Origin: Sphingomonadales bacterium
Lineage (GTDB): Bacteria > Pseudomonadota > Alphaproteobacteria > Sphingomonadales > Sphingomonadaceae
Length of the DNA: 64,000 bases
Reading direction: 5' to 3'
NCBI GenBank assembly: GCA_027491235.1
Contig: JAIXWO010000013.1
Span: 124,001-188,000 of the forward strand
Each line of letters starts with the position of its first letter. The first letter of the stretch is position 1. The notes beneath the pieces are model-generated. The model did no database searches. It worked only from the letters and a program-made list of their open reading frames with translations, and was not told the origin of the DNA. Made by a program: the position numbers and the translations under genes. This document shows positions 34,756 through 43,673 of this stretch, piece by piece.

Positions 34756-35919
34756 TTAGCCGCCTGCGACAGCCGCCTTGAAGATGGCCGTCATGTCCGC
34801 CGGTGTTGTTGCGCGCGGGTTTCCGCCGGTCGAAGGATCACGCTGGGCGTGGTCTCCAATGATTTCGGCCTGATCATCGGGCACACCGATCTCACCGAGG
34901 CTGCCGGGAATGCCCATCTGCGCCCGGAAGGCGAGGACCCAAGCAAAGACGGCGTCGAAGCCTGTCCCTTCCAGCCCAAGATAGCGCGCAAGCGTGACCA
35001 TTTTATCTTCGATGGCTGGACGGTTGTAGACCATCACATAAGGCAGCACGATCGCATTGGTGAGGCCGTGGTGGGTGTTGTAAAACGCGCCAACCGGATG
35101 CGAGATCGAATGCACTGCACCCAAGCCCTTCTGGAACGCCGTGGCCCCCATGCTCGCTGCCGCCAGCATGCGAGAGCGCGCTTCGATGTCGCTGCCATCG
35201 GCATAAGCGCGGGGCAGGTAATCCTTCACCAGCCGCATCCCTTCCAACGCAATGCCGTCCGCCATCGGGTGAAAGCCCGGCGCGCAATAGGCTTCAAAAC
35301 AATGGACAAAGGCATCCATCCCGGTGGCCGCCGTGATGTGCGCCGGCAGCCCAACGGTCAGCTCGGGATCGGCAATGACCACGACCGGGAGCATTTTCGG
35401 GTGGAAAATGATCTTCTTTTCGTGGGTGTCTTCCTTTACGACAACCGAGGCTCGGCCCACTTCTGATCCGGTGCCTGAGGTTGTCGGCACGGCAATCACA
35501 GGCGCGATCCCGTCCGGGTCTGCCCGCGTCCACCAGTCGCCAACATCCTCAAAATCCCAAAGCGGGCGGGCTTGGCCAGCCATGAAGGCAATTGCTTTGC
35601 CGACGTCGAGACCTGAGCCGCCGCCGACCGCAATGACACCGTCATGGCCACCGCTACGGTAGAGTGCTGTGCCATCATCGACATTCTTGCCGACGGGATT
35701 GCCCTGAACTTCGGCATAGACCGCATGGGCAAGGCCTGCTTTGGCGAGGACCGCGCATACCGTCGCGATGATGCTGCTGTTCTCCAGCCCCTTGTCCGTC
35801 ACGATCAGCGGGTGGGTGATCCCGGCGACAGCACAAGCCTCGGCCAGATCAGCGATCCGGCCCGCACCGCTCCAAATTTTGGTCGGATAGTTCCAGTTTC
35901 CCGTGAGCAGAGCAGTCAT
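34756..35919 (-). CDS. Iron-containing (type III) alcohol dehydrogenase
   Basis: 387 residues with the Fe-ADH fold: an N-terminal NAD-binding domain with GGGSGLDVGKAIAFM (about 95-109) and the metal site in the helical domain, including the conserved HSISHPVGAFYNTHHGLTNA region that gives the His ligands. Its ATG lies one base after the TGA of the aldehyde dehydrogenase, within reach of an AAAGGG site, so the two are co-translated. Members oxidise primary alcohols such as ethanol, 1,3-propanediol or 4-hydroxybutyrate. As the last gene of an operon with a gamma-glutamyl ligase-like enzyme, it may oxidise the hydroxyl of a gamma-glutamylated amino alcohol (inference). Confidence 0.88.
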   Translation of the reverse strand: MTALLTGNWNYPTKIWSGAGRIADLAEACAVAGITHPLIVTDKGLENSSIIATVCAVLAKAGLAHAVYAEVQGNPVGKNVDDGTALYRSGGHDGVIAVGGGSGLDVGKAIAFMAGQARPLWDFEDVGDWWTRADPDGIAPVIAVPTTSGTGSEVGRASVVVKEDTHEKKIIFHPKMLPVVVIADPELTVGLPAHITAATGMDAFVHCFEAYCAPGFHPMADGIALEGMRLVKDYLPRAYADGSDIEARSRMLAAASMGATAFQKGLGAVHSISHPVGAFYNTHHGLTNAIVLPYVMVYNRPAIEDKMVTLARYLGLEGTGFDAVFAWVLAFRAQMGIPGSLGEIGVPDDQAEIIGDHAQRDPSTGGNPRATTPADMTAIFKAAVAGG

Positions 35920-35920
35920 A

Positions 35921-37315
35921 TCAACCCTTTGTATTTAAGCGAAAATGATGGGATTTCGGCCGTGTCAAATGTTCGTAGCCCAGAACGCCGAGCGTAGCAC
36001 CGCGTCCGGTATCCTTGACGCCTGTCCAGGCCAATGCCGGATCAAGATAGTCGCAGCGGTTGAGGAACACCGTCCCCGTTTCAATGTCGCGGGAGATGCG
36101 CTCTGCGGCCTGCGCGTCCTCGCTCCAGATCGATGCGCTGAGGCCGTACGGGCTATCATTCATGAGGCGGATCGCTTCTGCATCATCGCAGACTTTCATG
36201 ATCCCGACGACCGGGCCAAAGCTTTCATCGCGCATCACCGACATGTCATGCGACACGTTGGTCAGGACTTGCGGCGCCATATAGGGCGTGCCGGGCACAT
36301 CGGCGGCGAAGGACGCGGGGTCGATATGTGCTTTGGCCCCCCCCGTCACCGCATCCTTTATCTGGCCGCGCACAAAGTCTGCAGCGGACGCCTTGACCAT
36401 CGGCCCCAAGGTTGTGGCCGCATCCAGCGGATCGCCAAGCACATAGCTTTGCGTGAGGGCAACAAAGCCTTCGACAAAGGCGTCGAACAGGCTTTCATGG
36501 ACGTAAATCCGCTCAATCCCGCAGCAGCTTTGGCCAGAATTAAAGAAGGCCCCGTCCACCAGATTTTCAACGGCATAATCAAGATTGGCATCCGCACGGA
36601 CATAGGCCGGATCTTTGCCGCCCAGTTCGAGCCCGACATTGATGAAGCCGCCAGACGCAGCACCCTCAATGACCTTGCCGGCCTCAACCGAACCGGTGAA
36701 GCAGACCATGTCCACCGTCCGCGACCCGATCAACTGCGACGTCTGATCATGGCTGAGCGCCAGATTGCGGAATAGCCCGGCTGGGAAGACAGCCATATCG
36801 GCCGCCTTCTGAAAACGTTCCCCCACCAGCAGCGTTTGCGCCGCATGCTTCAGGATAACAGCATTGCCCGCCATCAGCGCGGGTACGATCGAATTCACTG
36901 CAGTCAGAAACGGATAGTTCCAAGGGGCAACGGTCAGCACAACGCCAAGAGGCTCACGGGTGATGTAGCGTTCAAACCCAGCGATTGCGTCCGGCACAAT
37001 TCGTGCCAGAGCGCTGTCAGCAATTGCGATCATGTGGCGAGCGCGTTCGGCAAATCCGCGCAGTTCGCCCGCGCCATAGCGCACAGGGCGCCCCATCTGC
37101 CGCGCGAGTTCGGGAACAATCTCGTCCTCCATCGACAGCATCGCATCGACGAACGCATGGCACAGCTCTGCGCGGGCGCTGATCGGCTGATTGCGCCAAT
37201 CGCGCTGGGCAGCGCGCGCCGCGGTTACTGCGGCCGCGATCTCATCCTCCGTGGCGAAGGGGCGCGTCGCGAGGACGCCATCATCTATTGGCGAAATGCA
37301 GGTGAACACAGGCAT
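35921..37315 (-). CDS. Aldehyde dehydrogenase of the gamma-glutamyl ligase operon
   Basis: 464 residues with APWNYPFLTAVNSI, FTGSVEAGK, Glu in ELGGKDPAYV, and the catalytic Cys in SGQSCCGIER (about residue 280). The C-terminus has FLNRCDYLDPALAWTGVKD followed by GRG and ends in a TRPKSHHFR block, a version of the family often found beside glutamine-synthetase-like and Fe-alcohol-dehydrogenase genes. It starts 13 bases after the ligase gene and its stop is one base from the alcohol dehydrogenase start. The most economical role is oxidation of the aldehyde made by that alcohol dehydrogenase; succinate semialdehyde-type substrates are an alternative. Confidence 0.87.
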   Translation of the reverse strand: MPVFTCISPIDDGVLATRPFATEDEIAAAVTAARAAQRDWRNQPISARAELCHAFVDAMLSMEDEIVPELARQMGRPVRYGAGELRGFAERARHMIAIADSALARIVPDAIAGFERYITREPLGVVLTVAPWNYPFLTAVNSIVPALMAGNAVILKHAAQTLLVGERFQKAADMAVFPAGLFRNLALSHDQTSQLIGSRTVDMVCFTGSVEAGKVIEGAASGGFINVGLELGGKDPAYVRADANLDYAVENLVDGAFFNSGQSCCGIERIYVHESLFDAFVEGFVALTQSYVLGDPLDAATTLGPMVKASAADFVRGQIKDAVTGGAKAHIDPASFAADVPGTPYMAPQVLTNVSHDMSVMRDESFGPVVGIMKVCDDAEAIRLMNDSPYGLSASIWSEDAQAAERISRDIETGTVFLNRCDYLDPALAWTGVKDTGRGATLGVLGYEHLTRPKSHHFRLNTKG

Positions 37316-37328
37316 GAGCTTTCTAAGG

Positions 37329-38702
37329 TCAGATGATTTCGAAATAACGCGCCAATTGCCAGTCGGTTATGGCCTTGCGCGCCTCGCGTTCTTCCCATTC
37401 GCGGGTCGCCGCATAATGATCAACAAATTTGTCGCCAAACAAAGCGCGGGCAGGCTTGGATGCCTTCAGGCGCTGCGCCGCTTCCCACAATGTCGTCGGC
37501 AGGGCCATCCGCGCCGGGAATTTCTTGGCATAAGCATTGCCCTCGATCGGGGCGGTCGGCTCGATGCGGTTCTCAATGCCCCACAGGCCCGAGCCGATGC
37601 TGGCGGCAAAGGCGATGTAGGGATTAATGTCTGCGGCGGCGATCCGGTACTCGACCCGCTGCGACTTGGGTGAGCCGCCGATGACACGCAGGGCGCAGGT
37701 GCGGTTCTCATATCCCCAGCTTGCGCTGGTCGGGGCCCACGCCCCAGGGATCAGGCGGGTATAGCTGTTGACGGTGCAGGCGATCATGCTCAAAAATTCC
37801 GGCATCAGGGCCTGCTGGCCACCGACAAACCAACGCATCGTGTCCGACATGCCAAGCGGCTTGTCAGCGTCGTAAAAGACTGGCTTGCCTGTCTTTTCGT
37901 CCACCAGCGACATATGCAGATGGCCGGACTGGCCGGGCCAGTCGTTTGACCATTTCGCCATGAAGGTCGCCATCCAGCCGCGCTTTTGCGCCAGGATCTT
38001 CGTCATGGTTTTGAACAAGGCGGCCTTATCAGCTGAGGGCATAGCATCATCGAACTTGATCGCCGCCTCCAGCACGCCAGGGCCGGTTTCGGTGTGCAGC
38101 CCTTCAATCTCCATATCCATGTCGAGACACAGCTTCATCAACTCGTGATAGAAATCGGCATGCACGCTGTTGCGTATCATTGAATAGCCGAATTCGCCCG
38201 GCGTGATGTTGTTGAGGTTCCGGAAATTCTTCGCGCGAACCGAATGCGGGGTTTCGTCGAACACGAAGAACTCAAACTCGGCGGACGATTTGACCGCAAA
38301 ACCCATCCCGCTTGCGCGTTCTAAGACACGGCGGAGCAGTGAGCGGGGGCAGACTGGCTCCATGTGGCCCGAGAACTCCCCCAGAACGAGGGGCATATTA
38401 TCCTCGAACGGGATCAGCCGGGTCGTCTCGGGCAGCAACCGCGCTTCGGCATCAGGATAGGCCGTGTGCCAGCCCGTCATCTCCACATTGTCCAGCAACT
38501 GGTCGCGGCTGTCCCAGCCCATCACGACGTCACAAAAGCCAAAGCCATTGTCCAAAGAGGAGACAAGCTTGTCGCGCGTCATATACTTCCCGCGCAGAAC
38601 GCCATCGATGTCGAACACCCCGACCTTGGCATAAGGCATCGGCGATTGCTCGACATAGGCTTTAAGTTCTGCGGCTGTGCGCGGCGCGCTGGTTTTCGTC
38701 AT
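37329..38702 (-). CDS. Glutamine synthetase-like gamma-glutamyl-amine ligase (PuuA/IpuC/GlnA4-like)
   Basis: 457 residues. The ATG at 38702 lies 10 bases from GAGG; a TTG at 38711 would sit inside that site. The protein has a beta-grasp N-terminal domain and the GS catalytic barrel: KSSAEFEFFVFDE (metal-binding Glu), GPGVLEAAIKFDDA, GQSGHLHMSL (the His equivalent of the GSGMHVHQS motif), NSYTRLIPG and ENRTCALRV. It lacks the adenylylation loop of housekeeping GS. Characterised relatives ligate glutamate to putrescine (PuuA), isopropylamine/alaninol (IpuC) or ethanolamine (GlnA4) using ATP. Its operon has an alcohol and an aldehyde dehydrogenase, a permease and an amidohydrolase, so an amino alcohol is a better candidate substrate than a diamine. 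Confidence 0.85.
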   Translation of the reverse strand: MTKTSAPRTAAELKAYVEQSPMPYAKVGVFDIDGVLRGKYMTRDKLVSSLDNGFGFCDVVMGWDSRDQLLDNVEMTGWHTAYPDAEARLLPETTRLIPFEDNMPLVLGEFSGHMEPVCPRSLLRRVLERASGMGFAVKSSAEFEFFVFDETPHSVRAKNFRNLNNITPGEFGYSMIRNSVHADFYHELMKLCLDMDMEIEGLHTETGPGVLEAAIKFDDAMPSADKAALFKTMTKILAQKRGWMATFMAKWSNDWPGQSGHLHMSLVDEKTGKPVFYDADKPLGMSDTMRWFVGGQQALMPEFLSMIACTVNSYTRLIPGAWAPTSASWGYENRTCALRVIGGSPKSQRVEYRIAAADINPYIAFAASIGSGLWGIENRIEPTAPIEGNAYAKKFPARMALPTTLWEAAQRLKASKPARALFGDKFVDHYAATREWEEREARKAITDWQLARYFEII

Positions 38703-38775
38703 TCTTATCAAACCTCAATCCGTCATGCAGAGCGAAGGGAAGGCAGCTTCTACGCTGCCTCCCCTACCCCTAATC

Positions 38776-40293
38776 CTAAGCCTCGCCGACAGCGGCTTCC
38801 GCTGCCGCAATCTCTTTCGCCCGGGCCGAAATCCGGTCCCCGACCGGTGGGCCCTTGAACCGCTTATTCTCAATGCCGAACCACGCAAGGAGTGTCAGCG
38901 CCGCAATGGCTCCAAGGACCGTCAAAGCGAAATCATTCGGCGGTTGAACGCCCACGTAGAAGATCACCCCGGCAATCCCGATGCACAGCACAGCGACGAT
39001 GCGGAACACAGGCCCCATGTCCCACGGGCCCATTTTCGTCCAGCTATTGCCATAGGCGAACAGGCCGGCCGCAATCGGCATCGCATAGGACAGATAGAGC
39101 GCGATCGACGTCACAGCGACGGCCACCGAATAGGCCCCGGCAAACGACGTGAACCCAACCGCAAGCGCGGCGCTGGTCCAGATCGCAGCGACCGGCGTCC
39201 GGTATTTCGGACTGATTGTCTTGAGGTAACGCGACCCCGGCAACCCATCGTCGCGCGCGAAGGCAAAGGTCATCCGCGATGCCGACGTTACCGTGGCGAG
39301 ACCGCAGATAAACTGGGCCACGAGGATGATAGCATAGAGCACATATTTGAGCACCGGCGGGATCGTTGCATCCATCACATAGAAGAACACGTTCCAACCC
39401 TGCTTAGCCGCCTCGCCCATATCGGGGATGGCAAGGACAAAGGCGCTGGAAAACATCCACGCAAAGAGCGCGGCCCAGAACACGGAATGGATGATCGCGG
39501 TCGGCACTTTTTTGGCGGCACCCACTGTTTCTTCAGACGTATGCGCCGACGCATCATAACCGGTTAGCGTGTAGATCGGCAGCAACAAGCCGAGGAAGAA
39601 GATCAACATCATCGAACTGGTTTCCGGCCAGACGTCGCCCCCGGCAGCCCCCGAATAGTTTGTGAACGTCCACAAGCGGCTGAAATCAAGCGACGGCGCA
39701 TAGGCCAGTAAGGACACAGTCAGCAGGACCGCCCCTGCCAGGATCAGATATCCGGACAGATCGGTCAGCTTGGTGGTCGCCTTGATGCCCAGATGGTTGA
39801 TGAGCGCCTGGATGCCCGTCATCACAATGAGGAAGATGAGCTGCGACCAATAGCCTGCCTCAATCCCCACAAAGGAACCGAAAGAGCCGACAAAGAAGTT
39901 GAACGTGCCAACGTTGATCGCCGCCAGCACCGTGATGAGACCGATCAGATTGAGCCAAGCCGTCAACCAGCCCCAAAAGCGTCCACCCAGAATTGAGCTC
40001 CAGTGATAAAGCCCGCCCGCTGTTGGAAAGGCCGACGACAGCTGGGCCATGCCGAGCGCAAAGAGCAGAGCGGCCATGCCGCCGACAATCCAGCCAATAC
40101 CAAGCGCCCCGCCACCTGCGCCGCTCGTGCCCTGCCCTAGCGAATTGATCCCGCCTGACAGAATGCAGATGATTGAAAATGAGATTGCGAAGTTGGAAAA
40201 GTGCCCCATGCGCCGGGACAGTTCCTGCGCGTACCCCATATTGTGCAAGGTCTGCACATCTTCGGAGTGAAGCGTATCATCCTGTTTTGACAT
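38776..40293 (-). CDS. APC-superfamily permease of the amino acid/choline transporter (ACT) type
   Basis: 505 residues, about 12 membrane helices. The N-terminal cytoplasmic segment LHNMGYAQELSRRMGHFSNF leading into a first helix with SGGINSLGQGTSGAGG is the pattern of the ACT family, which includes yeast Hnm1 (choline/ethanolamine) and Uga4 (GABA) and their bacterial relatives. It sits between the gamma-glutamyl ligase gene and the amidohydrolase gene in one operon and would import the amine that the ligase uses. Choline, ethanolamine or GABA-like cargo are all possible; the operon's alcohol dehydrogenase favours an amino alcohol. The gap to the ligase gene is 73 bases without a clear terminator. 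Confidence 0.85.
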   Translation of the reverse strand: MSKQDDTLHSEDVQTLHNMGYAQELSRRMGHFSNFAISFSIICILSGGINSLGQGTSGAGGGALGIGWIVGGMAALLFALGMAQLSSAFPTAGGLYHWSSILGGRFWGWLTAWLNLIGLITVLAAINVGTFNFFVGSFGSFVGIEAGYWSQLIFLIVMTGIQALINHLGIKATTKLTDLSGYLILAGAVLLTVSLLAYAPSLDFSRLWTFTNYSGAAGGDVWPETSSMMLIFFLGLLLPIYTLTGYDASAHTSEETVGAAKKVPTAIIHSVFWAALFAWMFSSAFVLAIPDMGEAAKQGWNVFFYVMDATIPPVLKYVLYAIILVAQFICGLATVTSASRMTFAFARDDGLPGSRYLKTISPKYRTPVAAIWTSAALAVGFTSFAGAYSVAVAVTSIALYLSYAMPIAAGLFAYGNSWTKMGPWDMGPVFRIVAVLCIGIAGVIFYVGVQPPNDFALTVLGAIAALTLLAWFGIENKRFKGPPVGDRISARAKEIAAAEAAVGEA

Positions 40294-40321
40294 GACTTAG
40301 TCCCCCTTTTCCAGTTTCCAA

Positions 40322-41134
40322 CTAGGCTGCCTGTCTAGCGTCCAGCCCCTCAACCGCATTCAGCAGCATCGGCGCGAGCCTTTGAGCCCAAGCGGATTGT
40401 CCAGCTTCAGTCGCGATCAAATCATTGCGGATCTCGATCATGAGCGAGGCCAATCCGTTCCTCTCGGCATGGCGCGTCAAGGTATAATAGACCCCATCGC
40501 CTGGCCCATAAGGTTCATTGTCACCGACCGTTAGGTGATCCTCAGCGCGCAGTTGCAGCGCAAGGCTATGGGCCAGCCGGTGATCGATATTATGGACGAG
40601 ACCAATATGCCAGGGCCGCTTTTTACCGTGATATTCCGGCGTAAAGCTGTGGATTGAAACCACTGCCTTCAGACGGTCAACGCCCTCGATCCGCACCGCC
40701 TCAATGCACTCATGAAAAGGCGTATGATAGGCTTCGATCCGCGCCGCGCGCTCCTCTTGAGACAGACCAACATTACCGGGGATCGGCGTCGCTTCTCCAA
40801 TCTCCACGATTGCATCCCAATCTCCCGGATCGCGGTTGCAGTCGATCAACAGGCGCGACGCAGTGGCCAATATGGCGGGACAGTCGAGCAACTGAGAGAT
40901 CTGGCGCGTCACCTCAGCCGCACCGGGATCCCATGCAAAATGGGTCTTCAGATCGTCTTGGGTAAGACCAAGCGCGCCGAAATCTTCAGGGACAAAGTTG
41001 CTGGCATGGTCACAAACCAACAGGATGGGGCCACGCCCTGCTGCATGTGACTGTTCTGGCCTCGCCACCGAAAACTTCGGAGGCTTCACCTCAGGACAAC
41101 TCGGAACGATATAGGGTCGACCTGCATGTCTCAT
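40322..41134 (-). CDS. N-formylglutamate amidohydrolase family protein
   Basis: About 270 residues from the ATG at 41134 (a TTG at 41155 is also in frame; neither has a strong ribosome-binding site). Family landmarks: LLVCDHASNFVPEDFG (zinc ligands), DPGAAEVTRQIS, SRLLIDCNRDP and VSIHSFTPEYHG. Characterised members release formate from N-formylglutamate in histidine breakdown (HutG), but no hut genes are present. Placed first in the ligase operon, it could hydrolyse the gamma-glutamyl amide at the end of the pathway and return glutamate, the job PuuD does with an unrelated fold. That role is inference. Confidence 0.82.
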   Translation of the reverse strand: MRHAGRPYIVPSCPEVKPPKFSVARPEQSHAAGRGPILLVCDHASNFVPEDFGALGLTQDDLKTHFAWDPGAAEVTRQISQLLDCPAILATASRLLIDCNRDPGDWDAIVEIGEATPIPGNVGLSQEERAARIEAYHTPFHECIEAVRIEGVDRLKAVVSIHSFTPEYHGKKRPWHIGLVHNIDHRLAHSLALQLRAEDHLTVGDNEPYGPGDGVYYTLTRHAERNGLASLMIEIRNDLIATEAGQSAWAQRLAPMLLNAVEGLDARQAA

Positions 41135-41559
41135 CCGCTGCGTTGAGTTTAACAAAGGGCATCGAGCCTGCCGTTAACCAGTAAGTCATGCCATTCCCAA
41201 GCGCGAGTCAAGGTCGAATGTCACGCTGCCAACGGATCATTTGGTGAAACGCGCCGATAAAGACCGGCAAGCCGCTGCGCGTTGCCTTATAGGGGATGGA
41301 TCAGAAGCAAGGGACAAACAAATGTTCCTCAATGCCGACTATGCGAAGAAGCCTGCGTAAAATGGGAGATAAATGGTACTTAGGGTTCAAGTCTTTATCC
41401 CTCTTGCGCAAGCCACCCTCAGCGCTAAGACCATGACAACCGCTCATCGCGTGCGATGGGAGAATGCCCGATTGCCTGACACCTTTCCGAGCGACATTCG
41501 GTGTGGACGTCTTGCAGGAATGTGCGGGCACGGAAAATAGGGCACGGTGGGGGATACAG
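41135..41559. promoter_or_regulatory. 425-bp divergent intergenic region between two operons
   Basis: I find no convincing gene here; the short reading frames lack family features or ribosome-binding sites. The region must carry the promoters of the gamma-glutamyl operon (leftward) and of the POT transporter operon (rightward). One notable element is a dyad CATCGC-GT-GCGATG at 41445-41458, about 100 bases before the POT start, a possible operator. GGGGGAT just before 41560 serves as the ribosome-binding site of the POT gene. Confidence 0.5.
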
Positions 41560-42918
41560 ATGGACAGCGCAGCGCAGCATTCTGAAAAGGTCAGTGGCCA
41601 TCCCAAGGGTGTCTATTACCTCGCTTTCACCGAGACATGGGAACGCTTTTCCTTTTACGGGATGTCGGCGCTTCTGACGCTCTACATGGTCAAAGATCTG
41701 CTGCCGAAACATGCAGCTGAGGTTGTCGGACTTTCGACGCTTCGGGGTCTGATCGGGTTTAACGGCACTATGTCCGACGTGGCCTTCGCCTCAATTGTCT
41801 ATGGCTGGTATGCCGGCCTCGTCTATTTTACGCCGCTTCTCGGCGGGTGGGTGGCTGACCGGATTTTGGGGGCAAAGCGCACCGTCATGATCGGCGTGCT
41901 GCTCATGAGTGCAGGCCATCTGGCGATGTCGTTTTATTCGACCTTCCTGCTCGCGCTCTTTTTGCTCATCCTCGGCTCGGGCTTTCTCAAGGGCAATGTT
42001 TCGGCGCAGGTCGGATCGCTTTATCCGCGCGATGATGATTCCATGCGGTCGCGTGGCTACACGATTTTTTCAACCGGCATCAACGTTGGCGCCGCGGGCG
42101 GGCCTCTCGTTACCGGGCTGGTCGCGGCCATTTATGGCTGGCACACGGGCTTTGCTGTTGCAGCGGCGCTGATGCTTCTCGCGCTGGTCAGCTACATGCT
42201 TGGCCAAAAGCACTTGCCAGACGACCGGCCGGTCCGGCGCGAGCGCGAGAAGGCCCCGCCCTTGACCGCGAGTGAGCGCACGCGCGTTCTCTTCCTTCTC
42301 TTGGTGATCGCGCTGACCATTCCGGCGGAAATCACCTATCCAATGGTGTGGAGCATCGGCATCCTTTGGGTGGATCAATATGTGAACCTTGCCACACCGC
42401 TGGGCGTGATGCCCTCAAGCTGGTTTGCGTCGATGGACTCGCTTGGGTCCGTTCTCTTCGCACCTGTCCTGGTGGTTCTCTGGAGTTGGCAGTCCAAGAG
42501 GGGCAGTGAACCGGCCAGCGTGACCAAGCAGGGGATCGGCACCGCCATCGTCGCCTTTGCAGCCTTGCTGTTTGCTTATGGCAATTGGGGCCTCACCGAA
42601 CCGGACAGTGTCCCTGCGGGCTGGGCGATTGCCGGATGGCTGGTGATGGGGCTAGGCTGGATGTATTATTGGCCAACCACTCTTGCCATTGTCAGCAAGG
42701 CAGCGCCGCCGCGTATGGCATCGACGTTGATGGGCGTGGCCTTCCTCTCGCCATTTGTTGCCCATGTGATGGCGGGCTGGGTCGGCAGCTACTTTGACCA
42801 GATGACGCCCTCGACCTTCTGGGCAATGGATGCCGCTATTGGCGCGGTGGGCGCCACGCTCATTCTGCTGTTGCGTAAGCCTTTGCAGCGGGGCCTTGAA
42901 ACCGGCCTCAATCCCTGA
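41560..42918 (+). CDS. POT/PTR2-family proton-coupled oligopeptide-type transporter
   Basis: 452 residues and about 12-14 membrane helices. The proton-coupling motif ExxERFxxYGM of the POT family is present as ETWERFSFYGM in helix 1 (about residues 27-37), and LLGGWVADRILG matches the family's loop 2-3 signature. POT proteins import di- and tripeptides; some bacterial relatives take modified amino acids. The ATG at 41560 was chosen for its GGGGGAT site and because the POT motif then lies in helix 1. The stop overlaps the class II aldolase start (TGATG), so transporter and enzyme are coupled. A gamma-glutamyl or N-acyl amino acid could be a cargo, but that is speculation. Confidence 0.87.
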   Translation: MDSAAQHSEKVSGHPKGVYYLAFTETWERFSFYGMSALLTLYMVKDLLPKHAAEVVGLSTLRGLIGFNGTMSDVAFASIVYGWYAGLVYFTPLLGGWVADRILGAKRTVMIGVLLMSAGHLAMSFYSTFLLALFLLILGSGFLKGNVSAQVGSLYPRDDDSMRSRGYTIFSTGINVGAAGGPLVTGLVAAIYGWHTGFAVAAALMLLALVSYMLGQKHLPDDRPVRREREKAPPLTASERTRVLFLLLVIALTIPAEITYPMVWSIGILWVDQYVNLATPLGVMPSSWFASMDSLGSVLFAPVLVVLWSWQSKRGSEPASVTKQGIGTAIVAFAALLFAYGNWGLTEPDSVPAGWAIAGWLVMGLGWMYYWPTTLAIVSKAAPPRMASTLMGVAFLSPFVAHVMAGWVGSYFDQMTPSTFWAMDAAIGAVGATLILLLRKPLQRGLETGLNP

Positions 42919-43673
42919 TGACGTTGGGGGGCTGTGATGCCGCCGAATGGCAGGCACGCGTAGATCTGGCAGCAGCCCACAGGCTCGCCGTGCACTATGG
43001 CTATCATGAGGGCATCGACAACCACTTCACCGTGCTTGTGCCGGGGCATGTCGACCGCTTCCTGCTCGCGCCTTTCGGCCTGCACTGGTCGGAAATTCGC
43101 GCGCGTGATTTCCTTGTGGTCGACTTTGCCGGCAACGTGCTTTCGGGCGAAGGGCCAGTTGAAGACACGGCCTTTCACATCCACGCGCCAATCCACGCAG
43201 CCCGGCCTGATGTGGCCTGTGTGATGCACACCCACATGCCCTATGCCACCGCGCTGAGCCTGTTGGAGGAACCCGAGCTCCTGATGGCGAGCCAGAACGC
43301 GATCGGCTTTGCTGGGCTGATGGCGTGCTGTGACTATTCCGGATTTGCGCTCGACAGTGGGGAAGGCCGGCGCATGGCCGCCGCGCTGGGGGATAAGGCC
43401 GTGCTGCTTCTGCGTAACCACGGTGTGGCGGTGACGGGCGTGAGCATCGCCGATGCATTCAATACGCTCTATTTCTTTGAGCGCGCCGCGATGACTCAAA
43501 TCCTCGCGCAGTCGAGCGGACAGAAGCTCCGCCTCGTGCCCGAACCCACTCTGAGCCTGACGGTCGAGCAATATTCGACGTCCGCCAAGGTCGAGGGTCT
43601 CGACCGTATTGAACTCCATTTCGCGGCACTGAAGCGCATGCTGGACCGGCAGGGATCTGACTATGCCGAGTGA
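42918..43673 (+). CDS. Class II aldolase/adducin family protein
   Basis: 251 residues of the zinc-dependent AraD/FucA/adducin head fold. The zinc His pair is seen in VMHTHMPYATALS (about residues 94-106) and a third His in LLRNHGVAVTG near 160. The N-terminus GIDNHFTVLVPG corresponds to the phosphate loop, but it lacks the SGN...S pattern of sugar-phosphate aldolases, which suggests a non-phosphorylated substrate, as in the decarboxylase/aldolase-like members. It overlaps the POT gene at its start and an ACS-type MFS gene by 11 bases at its end, so both transporters and this enzyme act together. The reaction is unknown. Confidence 0.82.
   Translation: MTLGGCDAAEWQARVDLAAAHRLAVHYGYHEGIDNHFTVLVPGHVDRFLLAPFGLHWSEIRARDFLVVDFAGNVLSGEGPVEDTAFHIHAPIHAARPDVACVMHTHMPYATALSLLEEPELLMASQNAIGFAGLMACCDYSGFALDSGEGRRMAAALGDKAVLLLRNHGVAVTGVSIADAFNTLYFFERAAMTQILAQSSGQKLRLVPEPTLSLTVEQYSTSAKVEGLDRIELHFAALKRMLDRQGSDYAE

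Noticed and set aside
38677-39567. 296-codon plus-strand frame opposite the ACT-type permease
   Set aside because: Highly charged Arg/His-rich product typical of a shadow of a membrane-protein gene; no start signal.
41301-41606. 101-codon minus-strand frame in the intergenic gap before the POT gene
   Set aside because: No domain, no ribosome-binding site, and it runs into the POT coding region.
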